Positions 6,895 to 14,334 of a stretch of DNA of 20,408 bases are shown here, piece after piece. The stretch's first letter is position 1. Every line of letters starts with the position of its first letter. A model generated the notes under the pieces. It saw only the letters and a program-made list of their open reading frames with translations, had not been told where the DNA came from and ran no database searches. Source of the DNA: DATESG01 sp964480275 (GTDB lineage Bacteria; Bacillota_I; Bacilli_A; RFN20; CAG-826); contig CAYZOC010000017.1 in the NCBI GenBank assembly GCA_964480275.1, positions 1-20,408 on the forward strand, read 5' to 3'. The position numbers and the translations under genes are program-made.

Positions 6895-8019
6895 CTATAT
6901 ATTAATATCTCTAACAAAACAGGCCCGTTTTTTATGCTGAATAAATTCGAGTTTTTTCCATAGGTTTTGCACATTTAGATTATCTTCAAGTTGGGGGCCA
7001 GTTTCCGCATATTCAATTCCATCCTCAATTGCATGAGCAATTGCTTCACCAAGGACCAAATTAATAATCCCACTATTTTTTAATTCAGGTTCAATTGCAA
7101 TTAGTAAGAGGTCAAGCTGCTTAGACTTCTTGAGAGCGCGAAGAAAGCGAATAAATCCAAACGGATATAATCTTCCCCTTATTTTTTTAAGAGCGAAAAC
7201 AGGTGAAGGAATCGAGATACCAAAGGCCACAACTTTATCATTCATATCAACGATAATATTAGTATAGCGAAGATTAAGTAAGGGCATATATTGCTTAGCA
7301 AGGAGATTCATGAGACTTTCACTCATTGGTACATAACCATAAAGATGATCATAAGCCTTATTTACAAGTGACAAAACTTGAACAATATATGGTTTTAAGC
7401 GACGTTTATTCTTCAACCTAAGAATTTTAACTTGATATTTATTGCTAATATAATCCTGAAGTTTAACAAAACGTTGATCAAGCTTTTTAGGGACAATAAT
7501 CCGGTGTTCAACCCACTTAGCATCCTCGACAAAACCTAATTTTAATAAATGTTGGTGATAGTAAGGAAAATGATAAAATGTTGCAAACATATTTCCATAT
7601 TCAAAGCCCTCAATAAGTAGCCCTTCCTTGTCCTGATCACTATATCCTAGTGGTCCAACGATTTCTTCCATCCCCGCTTGTTGACCCCACGAAGCAACTG
7701 CACTAATTAATTTCCTCGTAACTTCGAGATTATCAATCATATCGATGCGATTAAATCTTACACGCTTTTGCTGATATTTTTTATTAGCAAAATGGGAGAT
7801 AATTCCACATATTCGACCAACAATTTTATTATCCTCATAGGCTAAAAATAGTTTAAAATCACACCAGGCTGAGGCAGGATTTTTACTTGGTGTAAGGTTG
7901 GCAATTTCATCCTCGAAAATATATGGGCTAAACTCCTCAACGCCTTTAAAAAGTTCAACAGGAAATTGGATAAACTTTTTTAAATCTTTTTTGCTCACTA
8001 CTGGCCGAATTGTGATCAT
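6895..8019 (-). CDS. GNAT-like acetyltransferase family protein
   Basis: A 374-residue cytoplasmic protein. The N-terminal part carries GNAT-like elements: a strand and loop around LFLAYEDNKIVGRICGII (57-74), then RFNRIDMIDNLEV and the conserved block GPLGYSDQDKEGLLIEGFEYG (122-142) followed by FPYYHQHLLKLGF. This block marks a widespread group of about 370-residue two-lobed GNAT relatives with unknown substrate. The C-terminal half (about 240-374) looks like a second GNAT-type lobe, with LLIAIEPELKNSGIINLVLGEA in the place of the CoA-binding helix. I start at the ATG at 8019 because AGGGGA is 7 nt upstream; an earlier ATG at 8091 would overlap the terminator arm and adds a poorly coding leader. 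It heads the row of five or six minus-strand genes. The acceptor molecule cannot be predicted. Confidence 0.75.
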   Translation of the reverse strand: MITIRPVVSKKDLKKFIQFPVELFKGVEEFSPYIFEDEIANLTPSKNPASAWCDFKLFLAYEDNKIVGRICGIISHFANKKYQQKRVRFNRIDMIDNLEVTRKLISAVASWGQQAGMEEIVGPLGYSDQDKEGLLIEGFEYGNMFATFYHFPYYHQHLLKLGFVEDAKWVEHRIIVPKKLDQRFVKLQDYISNKYQVKILRLKNKRRLKPYIVQVLSLVNKAYDHLYGYVPMSESLMNLLAKQYMPLLNLRYTNIIVDMNDKVVAFGISIPSPVFALKKIRGRLYPFGFIRFLRALKKSKQLDLLLIAIEPELKNSGIINLVLGEAIAHAIEDGIEYAETGPQLEDNLNVQNLWKKLEFIQHKKRACFVRDINI

Positions 8020-8050
8020 GATAGTGTCCCCTATTGGTAAATATATAGTC

Positions 8051-8059
8051 ATTTTACCA
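8051..8059 (-). promoter_or_regulatory. Possible extended -10 promoter for the acetyltransferase gene row
   Basis: The minus strand reads TGGTAAAAT about 32 nt upstream of the start codon, an extended -10 element directly after the protease terminator. There is no good -35 at 17 bp (TGTTTT). The location between a terminator and the first gene of the row is the main support. Confidence 0.35.
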
Positions 8060-8071
8060 TTTAAAATTATG

Positions 8072-8099
8072 AAAAAACATCTTTTAGTCAACCGACTAA
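8072..8099 (-). terminator. Rho-independent terminator of the subtilisin-like protease gene
   Basis: On the minus strand, TTAGTC and GACTAA (arms 8094-8099 and 8084-8089) form a 6-bp stem with a GGTT loop, followed within a few bases by TTTTTT (8072-8077). It lies about 28 bp after the protease stop and before the likely promoter of the next gene row. Confidence 0.6.
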
Positions 8100-8127
8100 T
8101 GATTTGGCTTTTATCGTAATAATCTTA

Positions 8128-11100
8128 CTAGTAATTACTTTTTTTAGATTGATATATAATAAAAGACCCCGTGAAAAACATCGGAAACACTAAAAGAGTT
8201 ATAAATAATATTGATTTCGAAGATTGTTGACTAAAAGTGTCACGCCGATTTGGACTGGTACTCGAAAATATAAAGTCGTCAAAGTGATATCCTTCAATAA
8301 TAATATTATAGCGAGCGTGAAGGTCAGAATATGAAGTAGCTACTATTACTCTAGCCTCATCAACCATCGCTCTATATTCATTCTTGAGTTGCGACCATGT
8401 TGAACTTTGCACATCTTCTATTAGACACTCTTGATGAGTGAGACGAAGAAAATATTCTTGATAAGCACTCGCTTGATCTTCGGCAGTAAATAACAAACTT
8501 TCTCCTTGTTCATAATTAATCGTAATACTAGCCTGTAAGTTTCTGTTGGTAATATCTATCCTAAAGTAAGACATTCCACTTGGCGCATTTACTAGTGTCG
8601 ATTGGCCAGCAGTAGAGGAAGTGATTGTTTCCGTAATAGTCCCTATCGCGCTAGAGAAGACACTACTATTAAATCTTACCGTTTGCACTGAACTAGGACT
8701 ACCACCACTAGCATAGTCAAAGCGAATTGATTTTATTGTTCCAAGACTATTTTTATTTTGAAAATGACCACCATCATAAATCATGAATTTTCCGTCTAAA
8801 TTACGTAAACCACTGCCACTGAATTCATTTTCACCGATAAAAACACTTGAATAAGGCGTTCCACTTGAAGTCGAAATAGCGGGTGTAAAACTTGTCCCTG
8901 TGATGGTTAAATCATGATTAGTAAGTTCTCCACTTCCTTGTAAAGCACCAATATTTGTTACGTTTATATCAACACTGTCAATTTGATTTAAATATTGAAA
9001 CACTAGAGTTGATGATCCTAATAAACTAGTGTTTCCACTAATAAGTGTCAGATCATTTCCATCTAAATTTGTTATATCACCACTACTTGCCCGGTAAGTA
9101 GCACTCAAGTTATCGAGGTCAATTGCTTGTTTAAAAGTATAGTTAGTTCTGAAAATACTTGTGTTAAGTATAAGTTCTTCTTCATAAACAATTGGGTCGC
9201 TAACTAAAATAGTTACACTATCGCTATAACCTCCATCAAGGGTGGTTACGACAATATTAGTTGTTCCAGCACTTAGGGCACTAACTAGCCCACTACTTGA
9301 TACTTGGGCCACCGTGGGATTTGAACTAGTGAATGACACATTCTTATTGTCCGCATCAATTGGTAACACTTCGTAGCCAAGTTGGAAGACCTCGCCGGTA
9401 ACTAAACTAGAGGTTATCGCAGTAAAATTAACATCGTTCACACTGATAGGAGCGACAACTTGCTCTTGAAAGTCAATATCAACATCACAAATGTAAATAC
9501 TATTTGTTGTGGTCTCTACTTCAATTTGGATGTACCCACTTGTAAGACCAATAGGTACAAACGGACTTGTATCTCGCTTGCTCGTGCCTCCACTTGTCGT
9601 CGGAGAAAATGAACCAATTAGTGTCCGATTATTTGTATTACCAGCATCGCTTAATGAATATACTTTTATATTACCAGCCCCGTTACTTGCATTAGTTGCG
9701 TATCCAATAGTAATTGCTTGGATATTATTAAATGAACGTGGTGATATCGCACTAGCGCCACTTGCACCAGTCGTTACTTGGACCCCACTATTTGAATATC
9801 CAAATCCATCTTTTATACTCGTCCAACTCGTTGTCGTGGTTGCCCAAGATTTACTTGTAAAAGTGTAAGTCAGTTGCTCATCGACATAGTTGCCGACGGT
9901 AATAGTTAGACTATCACTAGCACTACCTTGCTTAGCTTCGGCGGTAATTATCGTCGTACCTGCAGCTAGAGCATTTACTTGTCCGCTGGCATTTATAGTT
10001 GCCACGGCGGTATCGCTACTTGAAAAATCAATATCACCTAGTGTGGCGTTGGTTGGACTAAGATCGACACTTAATGTTTTACTAGCACCAACACCAAGAC
10101 TAAAATCACCATCAGTTAGTGAGATATTTGTCACTTCGATAACGGCTCCCTGAGCGATAACATTGACCTCTATTTCATCTTCAAACATTCCATCATCAGT
10201 CAAAACACCGATTGTTGTAGTTCCAACACCCCTAGCCTCGACAAGACCTGAAGTTTCATCAACTGTCGCGACACTATCATTATTTGAAATAAAAATAACA
10301 TCCTTGTTTGTGGCGTTACTTGGAGTTACATTTGCTGTTAATGTCGCGGTTTCACCCACACGAAGATTGAGACTACTTGGACTTAATTCAACGCCAGTGA
10401 CCGAAACATCAGACAATAAACTGGAGAGGTCTAAGCGCCCATAACCAAAGGTTTCATCAGGACCAGGGGCCCCCATATCATAAGCACTATCCTTTAACTT
10501 TTGCTCGATTTGCGCCGGTGTGGCATAGGGGAATTTTCCCTTATAGAGTGCGGCCGCACTGGCAACAATTGGTGAAGAAAAAGATGTACCTTGCGTTTCA
10601 ATATAACTAGATGAAGAACCTATATCACTAGTATAAACGCTACCAGGGGCTACAAGATCAACATTGTGGAGCCCATAATTAGAATAATGAGCAATTGTGC
10701 TACTAGAATTACGCGCTAGCGCACCGACACCGATGACGTTATTGTTACTTGCGGGGTAGGAAGGATAATCAGTCGCCTCATTACCTGCAGCAGCAATAAG
10801 TGTTACACCAGAATTATATGCGTAGTTAATCGAATCTTGGAAATATGTGCTAGTTCCTTCAAAACCTTCTTGCTCGTCACCATGACCATCGATAAAAGAA
10901 TCTTCATAGGCGCCAATTGACATGTTAATTATATCGGCACCATTATCTGTGGCATATCTTATCGCCCTGTCGATTTCCGTAAAATAATAATTCACTTTTA
11001 AAATCATTAGATCAACTTCAGGGCTTACCCCGGCGGTTCCCTGAGCATTTACCAAGGCCCCGATAGTGCCAGCAACATTAGTGCCATGACCATTATCAAG

Positions 11101-11496
11101 CGGATCTTCAATTATACTGCGGCCATAATCGGCGACCGTTTGGATTGAAATATTTGAGTAATAATTACCTGTTTCCTCAATATATGCTGATGTATCTAAA
11201 ATATTTGTTTGTGTATTATCAAAGAAATCAACATGACTTGTGTTTAACCCTGAATCGATAACCGCAACAGTTACACCTTCACCCCGATATGTGTCCAATG
11301 TCGTTCCCCGATTAAGATGGTTGAAATGAAATTGTTGACTGAAAAGTGGTTCGCCCGTTAAGTTTGAATACGAAAGTGGCTGAACTTTTGCATTAATAAA
11401 GGGGTCGGCCTCTTTATAAGAAAAGTTTAAAAATCCCACGATTAGGGGCGTAAGTATAAGTCCAAATAAAGCTAAAAATTGCTTGAGATTCTTCAT
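8128..11496 (-). CDS. Secreted, membrane-anchored subtilisin-like serine protease (S8) with BIG2 repeats
   Basis: An 1122-residue extracellular protease. A signal peptide (MKNLKQFLALFGLILTPLIVG) is followed by the S8 domain (about 70-360) with the full triad Asp81 (AVIDSG), His137 (GHGTNVAG) and Ser305 (GTSFSSP), plus oxyanion Asn239 (AAGNE). Only about 45 residues separate signal peptide and catalytic domain, so no standard I9 propeptide is visible. Three BIG2-type Ig-like repeats lie at about 366-447, 453-534 and 685-765. Two related unnamed beta-sandwich modules lie at about 543-677 and 855-996, with another Ig-like segment at 774-850. A helical module (1003-1063), one transmembrane helix (about 1096-1115) and a basic tail end the protein. 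This predicts an outside-facing enzyme held by its C-terminus. GAGGT is 8 nt before the ATG. Role in peptide feeding or surface processing is inferred. Confidence 0.95.
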   Translation of the reverse strand: MKNLKQFLALFGLILTPLIVGFLNFSYKEADPFINAKVQPLSYSNLTGEPLFSQQFHFNHLNRGTTLDTYRGEGVTVAVIDSGLNTSHVDFFDNTQTNILDTSAYIEETGNYYSNISIQTVADYGRSIIEDPLDNGHGTNVAGTIGALVNAQGTAGVSPEVDLMILKVNYYFTEIDRAIRYATDNGADIINMSIGAYEDSFIDGHGDEQEGFEGTSTYFQDSINYAYNSGVTLIAAAGNEATDYPSYPASNNNVIGVGALARNSSSTIAHYSNYGLHNVDLVAPGSVYTSDIGSSSSYIETQGTSFSSPIVASAAALYKGKFPYATPAQIEQKLKDSAYDMGAPGPDETFGYGRLDLSSLLSDVSVTGVELSPSSLNLRVGETATLTANVTPSNATNKDVIFISNNDSVATVDETSGLVEARGVGTTTIGVLTDDGMFEDEIEVNVIAQGAVIEVTNISLTDGDFSLGVGASKTLSVDLSPTNATLGDIDFSSSDTAVATINASGQVNALAAGTTIITAEAKQGSASDSLTITVGNYVDEQLTYTFTSKSWATTTTSWTSIKDGFGYSNSGVQVTTGASGASAISPRSFNNIQAITIGYATNASNGAGNIKVYSLSDAGNTNNRTLIGSFSPTTSGGTSKRDTSPFVPIGLTSGYIQIEVETTTNSIYICDVDIDFQEQVVAPISVNDVNFTAITSSLVTGEVFQLGYEVLPIDADNKNVSFTSSNPTVAQVSSSGLVSALSAGTTNIVVTTLDGGYSDSVTILVSDPIVYEEELILNTSIFRTNYTFKQAIDLDNLSATYRASSGDITNLDGNDLTLISGNTSLLGSSTLVFQYLNQIDSVDINVTNIGALQGSGELTNHDLTITGTSFTPAISTSSGTPYSSVFIGENEFSGSGLRNLDGKFMIYDGGHFQNKNSLGTIKSIRFDYASGGSPSSVQTVRFNSSVFSSAIGTITETITSSTAGQSTLVNAPSGMSYFRIDITNRNLQASITINYEQGESLLFTAEDQASAYQEYFLRLTHQECLIEDVQSSTWSQLKNEYRAMVDEARVIVATSYSDLHARYNIIIEGYHFDDFIFSSTSPNRRDTFSQQSSKSILFITLLVFPMFFTGSFIIYQSKKSNY
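9202..10401 (-). repeat. Three BIG2-type repeats inside the protease gene
   Basis: Segments at 10156-10401, 9895-10140 and 9202-9444 encode diverged copies of one fold. Each shows the series GETATLTANVTP / ASKTLSVDLSP / GEVFQLGYEVLP, then a VA(T/Q)V strand, SG(L/Q)V, and AGTT. The first two are adjacent; a beta-sandwich module separates the third. Confidence 0.85.
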
Positions 11497-11532
11497 ATTT
11501 TTTTACCTCTACATAGTGATAGCACTAAATGA

Positions 11533-11561
11533 ATTATAATAAAATTAATAGCTAGCACCAA
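11533..11561 (-). promoter_or_regulatory. Sigma-A-type promoter of the protease gene
   Basis: The minus strand has TTGGTG (11556-11561), a 17-bp spacer and a perfect TATAAT (11533-11538), 36 nt upstream of the start codon. A start of transcription near 11526 leaves a leader of about 30 nt carrying the GAGGT ribosome binding site. Confidence 0.6.
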
Positions 11562-11582
11562 ATACATTAATATTGAGAAGTG

Positions 11583-11622
11583 AAAAAATTATAAAAAGCA
11601 GTCTAATTTACACAAAAATTAG
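11583..11622 (-). terminator. Probable terminator of the cellobiose phosphorylase gene
   Basis: CTAATTT (11603-11609) and AAATTAG (11616-11622) form a 7-bp stem with a 6-nt loop. On the minus strand CTTTTTATAATTTTTT follows. An outer pair, GAGAAGT near 11575-11581 and ACTTCTC near 11626-11632, could enclose it. The hairpin begins about 20 bp after the phosphorylase stop. The AT-only stem is weak, so efficiency is uncertain. Confidence 0.45.
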
Positions 11623-11641
11623 GATACTTCTCGATTAATTC

Positions 11642-14062
11642 TTAGTAACGATAAATAACTTCGTGTTTGCCTTCACCATTACTTGGAATAATGTTCCCTT
11701 TTACTTGTTGCTTATCAATGTATAGTTCAGGATTTTTTAAACCTAATTTTTCTATCAATATATTGTAAGTTGAGTTTCGATAATAGCGACTAACACGAAC
11801 TTTTTGTATACTATCCGGCAGTTTTGGATCAATCATTAATCCATTAAAAGTTGGGCGAATACCAAGAATATATTGGCTAACGGCGACAAGTGACCAACTA
11901 GCGGTCCCAGTCAACCATGAATTTTTGGCGCGACCAAAGTGTTTACTACTTCTTCCGGCAATTGTTTGGGAATAAACATAAGGTTCAGTTTCATGAATAT
12001 CACTCTTATCTTCAATATAACTTGGGGTGAACCGTTGATAAAGGTCAAAAGCTTCTTCAATAAGTCCATGATTTGTAAGTGCAATTACATACCAAGGATT
12101 AGTATGGCAAAACACTGAGCCATTTTCCTTGTTGCCCGGAGGATATGAACTAATTTCTCCCAGTTCTAAATGATAGCGAGTATATGCGGGGTGTAATAAT
12201 TCAACACCAAAGTCACTGAGTAGGTATTTAAGACCACTTTTAAGAGCTACTTTTGGATAGTCTTTGGCATTGCCAATATTAGCAATTGCACAAAATGCTT
12301 GGGGTTCAATATATATTTTTCCTTCCTCGCATTCACTACTTCCGACCTTTTTACTACTACTATCATAAGCTCGTAAGTACCACTTTCCATCCCATCCATG
12401 GTTGAGAACTGCTTGTTCGATAAGAGCAATATTTTGTTGCGTCTTCGCCACTTCTTTTTGATCTCCATAAAGATTAGCAATCTCAATATATTCATTTCCA
12501 TAATAGACATACATCGCTGCAATAAATACACTTTCAGCTTTTCCATTATCAAAATTTACCGTTGTTTGGAAACTCTCACCAGGGTTCTTCGAAAAACAAT
12601 TTAAGTTCAAACAATCATTCCAATCAGCGCGACCAATCAGTGGCAAACCATGTGGACCAAGATGTGTAATTATATAATTCATCGAGGCTCTTAGATGTTC
12701 AAATAATGGTTCGCTAGTTTCAGACACGTTATCATAAGCAACTTGTTCTTGTAGTATTGATAAATCACCTGTCTCTTTTATATAGGCACTGACACCGGCA
12801 ACTAGCCATAGTGGATCATCATTAAAACCACTGCCAACATCGGCATTGCCGCGTTTTGTCAGCGGTTGATATTGATGATAAGTTGAACCATCTTTAGACT
12901 GGATAGCGGCAATATCTAATATACGTTCGCGAGCCCGAGAGGGAATGAGATGAACAAAACCAAGTAAATCTTGGCAGGAATCCCTAAAACCCATTCCCCG
13001 TCCGGTACCACTTTCAAAATATGATGCACTACGCGACATATTAAATGTCACCATACATTGATATTGATTCCAAATATTTACCATCCGATTAAGCTTATCA
13101 TCACTAGATGAAACTTGGAGCCTTGCTAGCAAATTAGTCCAATAAGATTTAACTTCCATAAGTGCACTATCGACTGCACTTTCACTTCCATAAATATTAA
13201 TTAAACGCTGAGCCTTCTCCTTATTAATAACATTAGGGGCAACAAACTTATTATCCTCATCATTTTCAACATAACCAATAAGAAAGATTAAAGTCTTCGA
13301 TTGGCCTGGTTGTAACTCTATATTATAAGAATGCGAACCAATCGGAGCATTACCAGCGGCGACGCTATTATTTGATTTGCCAGTGCTTACAACTTGAGGA
13401 TTAGAAAATGAATTAAATCTTCCTAAGAATGCATCACGGTCACTATCAAAGCCATGATGTTTTTCACTCATATAGAAAAAGGCAAAATGATTGCGACGTT
13501 CACGATATTCACTCTTGTGATAAATTGTGTAGTCATCTATCTCTACTTCACCAATATTTAAATTACGTTGAAAATTAGTGTTATCATCAACAGCATTCCA
13601 TAATGCCCATTCGACTAGACTAAAGATAGTTAGGTTCTTTGTTACACCACTATTATTTGTAATTTCAAGACGATTGATCTCAACATTATCATTTTGGGGG
13701 ATAAAAGCTGTAAGTTTGGTTGAAATAGAGTTTTTACTAGCTTCAAAAACACTATAACCAAGTCCATGGCGACACTTGTAGTCGTCTAACTTTGTTTGGG
13801 TTGGCATAAAACCAGGATTAAAAACAGTATCTTGATCCTTAATATAGTAATAACGACCGCCCATATCTAATGGAACATTATTATAACGATAGCGTGTAAG
13901 CCGGCGCAGTTTAGCATCTTGATAAAAAATATAACCACCACTTGTGTTAGAAATAAGACCATAAAATCCATTATTACCTAAATAATTAATCCAGGGTTGT
14001 GGAGTATCTGGTCGGGTTATGACATACTCTTTATTAATATCATCGAAATGGCCAAACTTCAT
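11642..14062 (-). CDS. Cellobiose phosphorylase, glycoside hydrolase family 94
   Basis: An 806-residue cytoplasmic enzyme expected to split cellobiose with phosphate into alpha-glucose 1-phosphate and glucose, saving one ATP equivalent. The N-terminus (MKFGHFDDINKEYVITRPDT, then PWINYLGN, LRRLTRYRYNNVP, DMGGRYYYIKD) closely follows known cellobiose phosphorylases, as does the total length of about 810. The catalytic (alpha/alpha)6 barrel contains SGTGRGMGFRDSCQD (351-365) and GRADWNDCLN, where Asp483 matches the general acid Asp490 of the Cellulomonas gilvus enzyme. There is no signal peptide. AAGGA is 10 nt before the ATG, and a near-consensus promoter with an operator lies upstream. The neighbouring LacI-ABC-GH1 operon supports uptake of intact disaccharide. 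Laminaribiose or another beta-glucosyl disaccharide remains possible, since GH94 specificities are varied. Confidence 0.95.
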   Translation of the reverse strand: MKFGHFDDINKEYVITRPDTPQPWINYLGNNGFYGLISNTSGGYIFYQDAKLRRLTRYRYNNVPLDMGGRYYYIKDQDTVFNPGFMPTQTKLDDYKCRHGLGYSVFEASKNSISTKLTAFIPQNDNVEINRLEITNNSGVTKNLTIFSLVEWALWNAVDDNTNFQRNLNIGEVEIDDYTIYHKSEYRERRNHFAFFYMSEKHHGFDSDRDAFLGRFNSFSNPQVVSTGKSNNSVAAGNAPIGSHSYNIELQPGQSKTLIFLIGYVENDEDNKFVAPNVINKEKAQRLINIYGSESAVDSALMEVKSYWTNLLARLQVSSSDDKLNRMVNIWNQYQCMVTFNMSRSASYFESGTGRGMGFRDSCQDLLGFVHLIPSRARERILDIAAIQSKDGSTYHQYQPLTKRGNADVGSGFNDDPLWLVAGVSAYIKETGDLSILQEQVAYDNVSETSEPLFEHLRASMNYIITHLGPHGLPLIGRADWNDCLNLNCFSKNPGESFQTTVNFDNGKAESVFIAAMYVYYGNEYIEIANLYGDQKEVAKTQQNIALIEQAVLNHGWDGKWYLRAYDSSSKKVGSSECEEGKIYIEPQAFCAIANIGNAKDYPKVALKSGLKYLLSDFGVELLHPAYTRYHLELGEISSYPPGNKENGSVFCHTNPWYVIALTNHGLIEEAFDLYQRFTPSYIEDKSDIHETEPYVYSQTIAGRSSKHFGRAKNSWLTGTASWSLVAVSQYILGIRPTFNGLMIDPKLPDSIQKVRVSRYYRNSTYNILIEKLGLKNPELYIDKQQVKGNIIPSNGEGKHEVIYRY

Positions 14063-14103
14063 ATGAACACCGTCCTTGTTTACAAATGATCATCATCACA
14101 AAA

Positions 14104-14119
14104 TTACGAAATCGTTTAA
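14104..14119. promoter_or_regulatory. Putative LacI-family operator 1 (phosphorylase side)
   Basis: TTACGAAATCGTTTAA contains the imperfect palindrome ACGA-AA-TCGT. It matches the site at 14300-14315 at 14 of 16 positions in the same orientation. It begins about 11 bp past the -10 of the minus-strand phosphorylase promoter, so a bound repressor would block initial transcription. Read on the minus strand it also matches much of the catabolite (cre) consensus, so CcpA binding is an alternative. Confidence 0.65.
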
Positions 14120-14129
14120 ATGTAATTTG

Positions 14130-14158
14130 ATTATATCACTCAAAAAAATAAATGACAA
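14130..14158 (-). promoter_or_regulatory. Sigma-A promoter of the cellobiose phosphorylase gene
   Basis: The minus strand has TTGTCA (14153-14158), exactly 17 bp, then a perfect TATAAT (14130-14135). The expected transcription start is near 14123, giving a leader of about 60 nt that contains operator 1. Confidence 0.75.
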
Positions 14159-14230
14159 TAGTGGCTTTTTTTATGTAAAAACGGTATTGGTAAATGGATA
14201 TTTTAAGTTAAAAGTATCATAAAAAGGAAC

Positions 14231-14260
14231 TTTTTCGATAAATTAAAATATTTTTTCGAT
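14231..14260. repeat. Direct repeat TTTTTCGAT spaced 21 bp, upstream of the repressor promoter
   Basis: TTTTTCGAT occurs at 14231-14239 and 14252-14260, 21 bp apart (two helical turns), ending 6 bp before the TTGACA of the repressor promoter. The spacing would place bound proteins on one DNA face. No regulator can be assigned, and chance in AT-rich DNA is possible. Confidence 0.35.
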
Positions 14261-14266
14261 TAGGTG

Positions 14267-14295
14267 TTGACAATAAAAAATATGGTCGCTAAAAT
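14267..14295 (+). promoter_or_regulatory. Sigma-A promoter of the lacI-ABC-bgl operon
   Basis: A perfect TTGACA (14267-14272), a 17-bp spacer and TAAAAT (14290-14295) lie 40 nt upstream of the repressor start. The expected transcription start near 14302 falls inside operator 2. Confidence 0.75.
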
Positions 14296-14299
14296 AAAG

Positions 14300-14315
14300 T
14301 TACGAAAACGATTAA
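14300..14315. promoter_or_regulatory. Putative LacI-family operator 2 (repressor operon side)
   Basis: TTACGAAAACGATTAA differs from operator 1 at only two positions. It covers the expected transcription start of the repressor operon, the geometry expected for autoregulation. The dyad symmetry is weaker than at operator 1. Confidence 0.65.
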
Positions 14316-14334
14316 GTTCGCTCAAAGGATAATT

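Noticed and set aside
8020..8091. Longer acetyltransferase start at 8091
   Set aside because: It would begin inside the protease terminator hairpin, has no Shine-Dalgarno, and the ATG at 8019 has AGGGGA at ideal distance.
9509..10444. Series of plus-strand open frames of 87-119 codons opposite the protease
   Set aside because: They are Val/Ala/Pro/Leu-rich mirror frames of the Ser/Thr/Asp-rich BIG2 region, without ribosome binding sites or family features.
14104..14119. Assigning the operator firmly to CcpA (cre)
   Set aside because: The minus-strand reading matches many cre positions, but the partner site at 14300-14315 matches cre less well while matching this site at 14 of 16 bases, which favours the local LacI-family protein.
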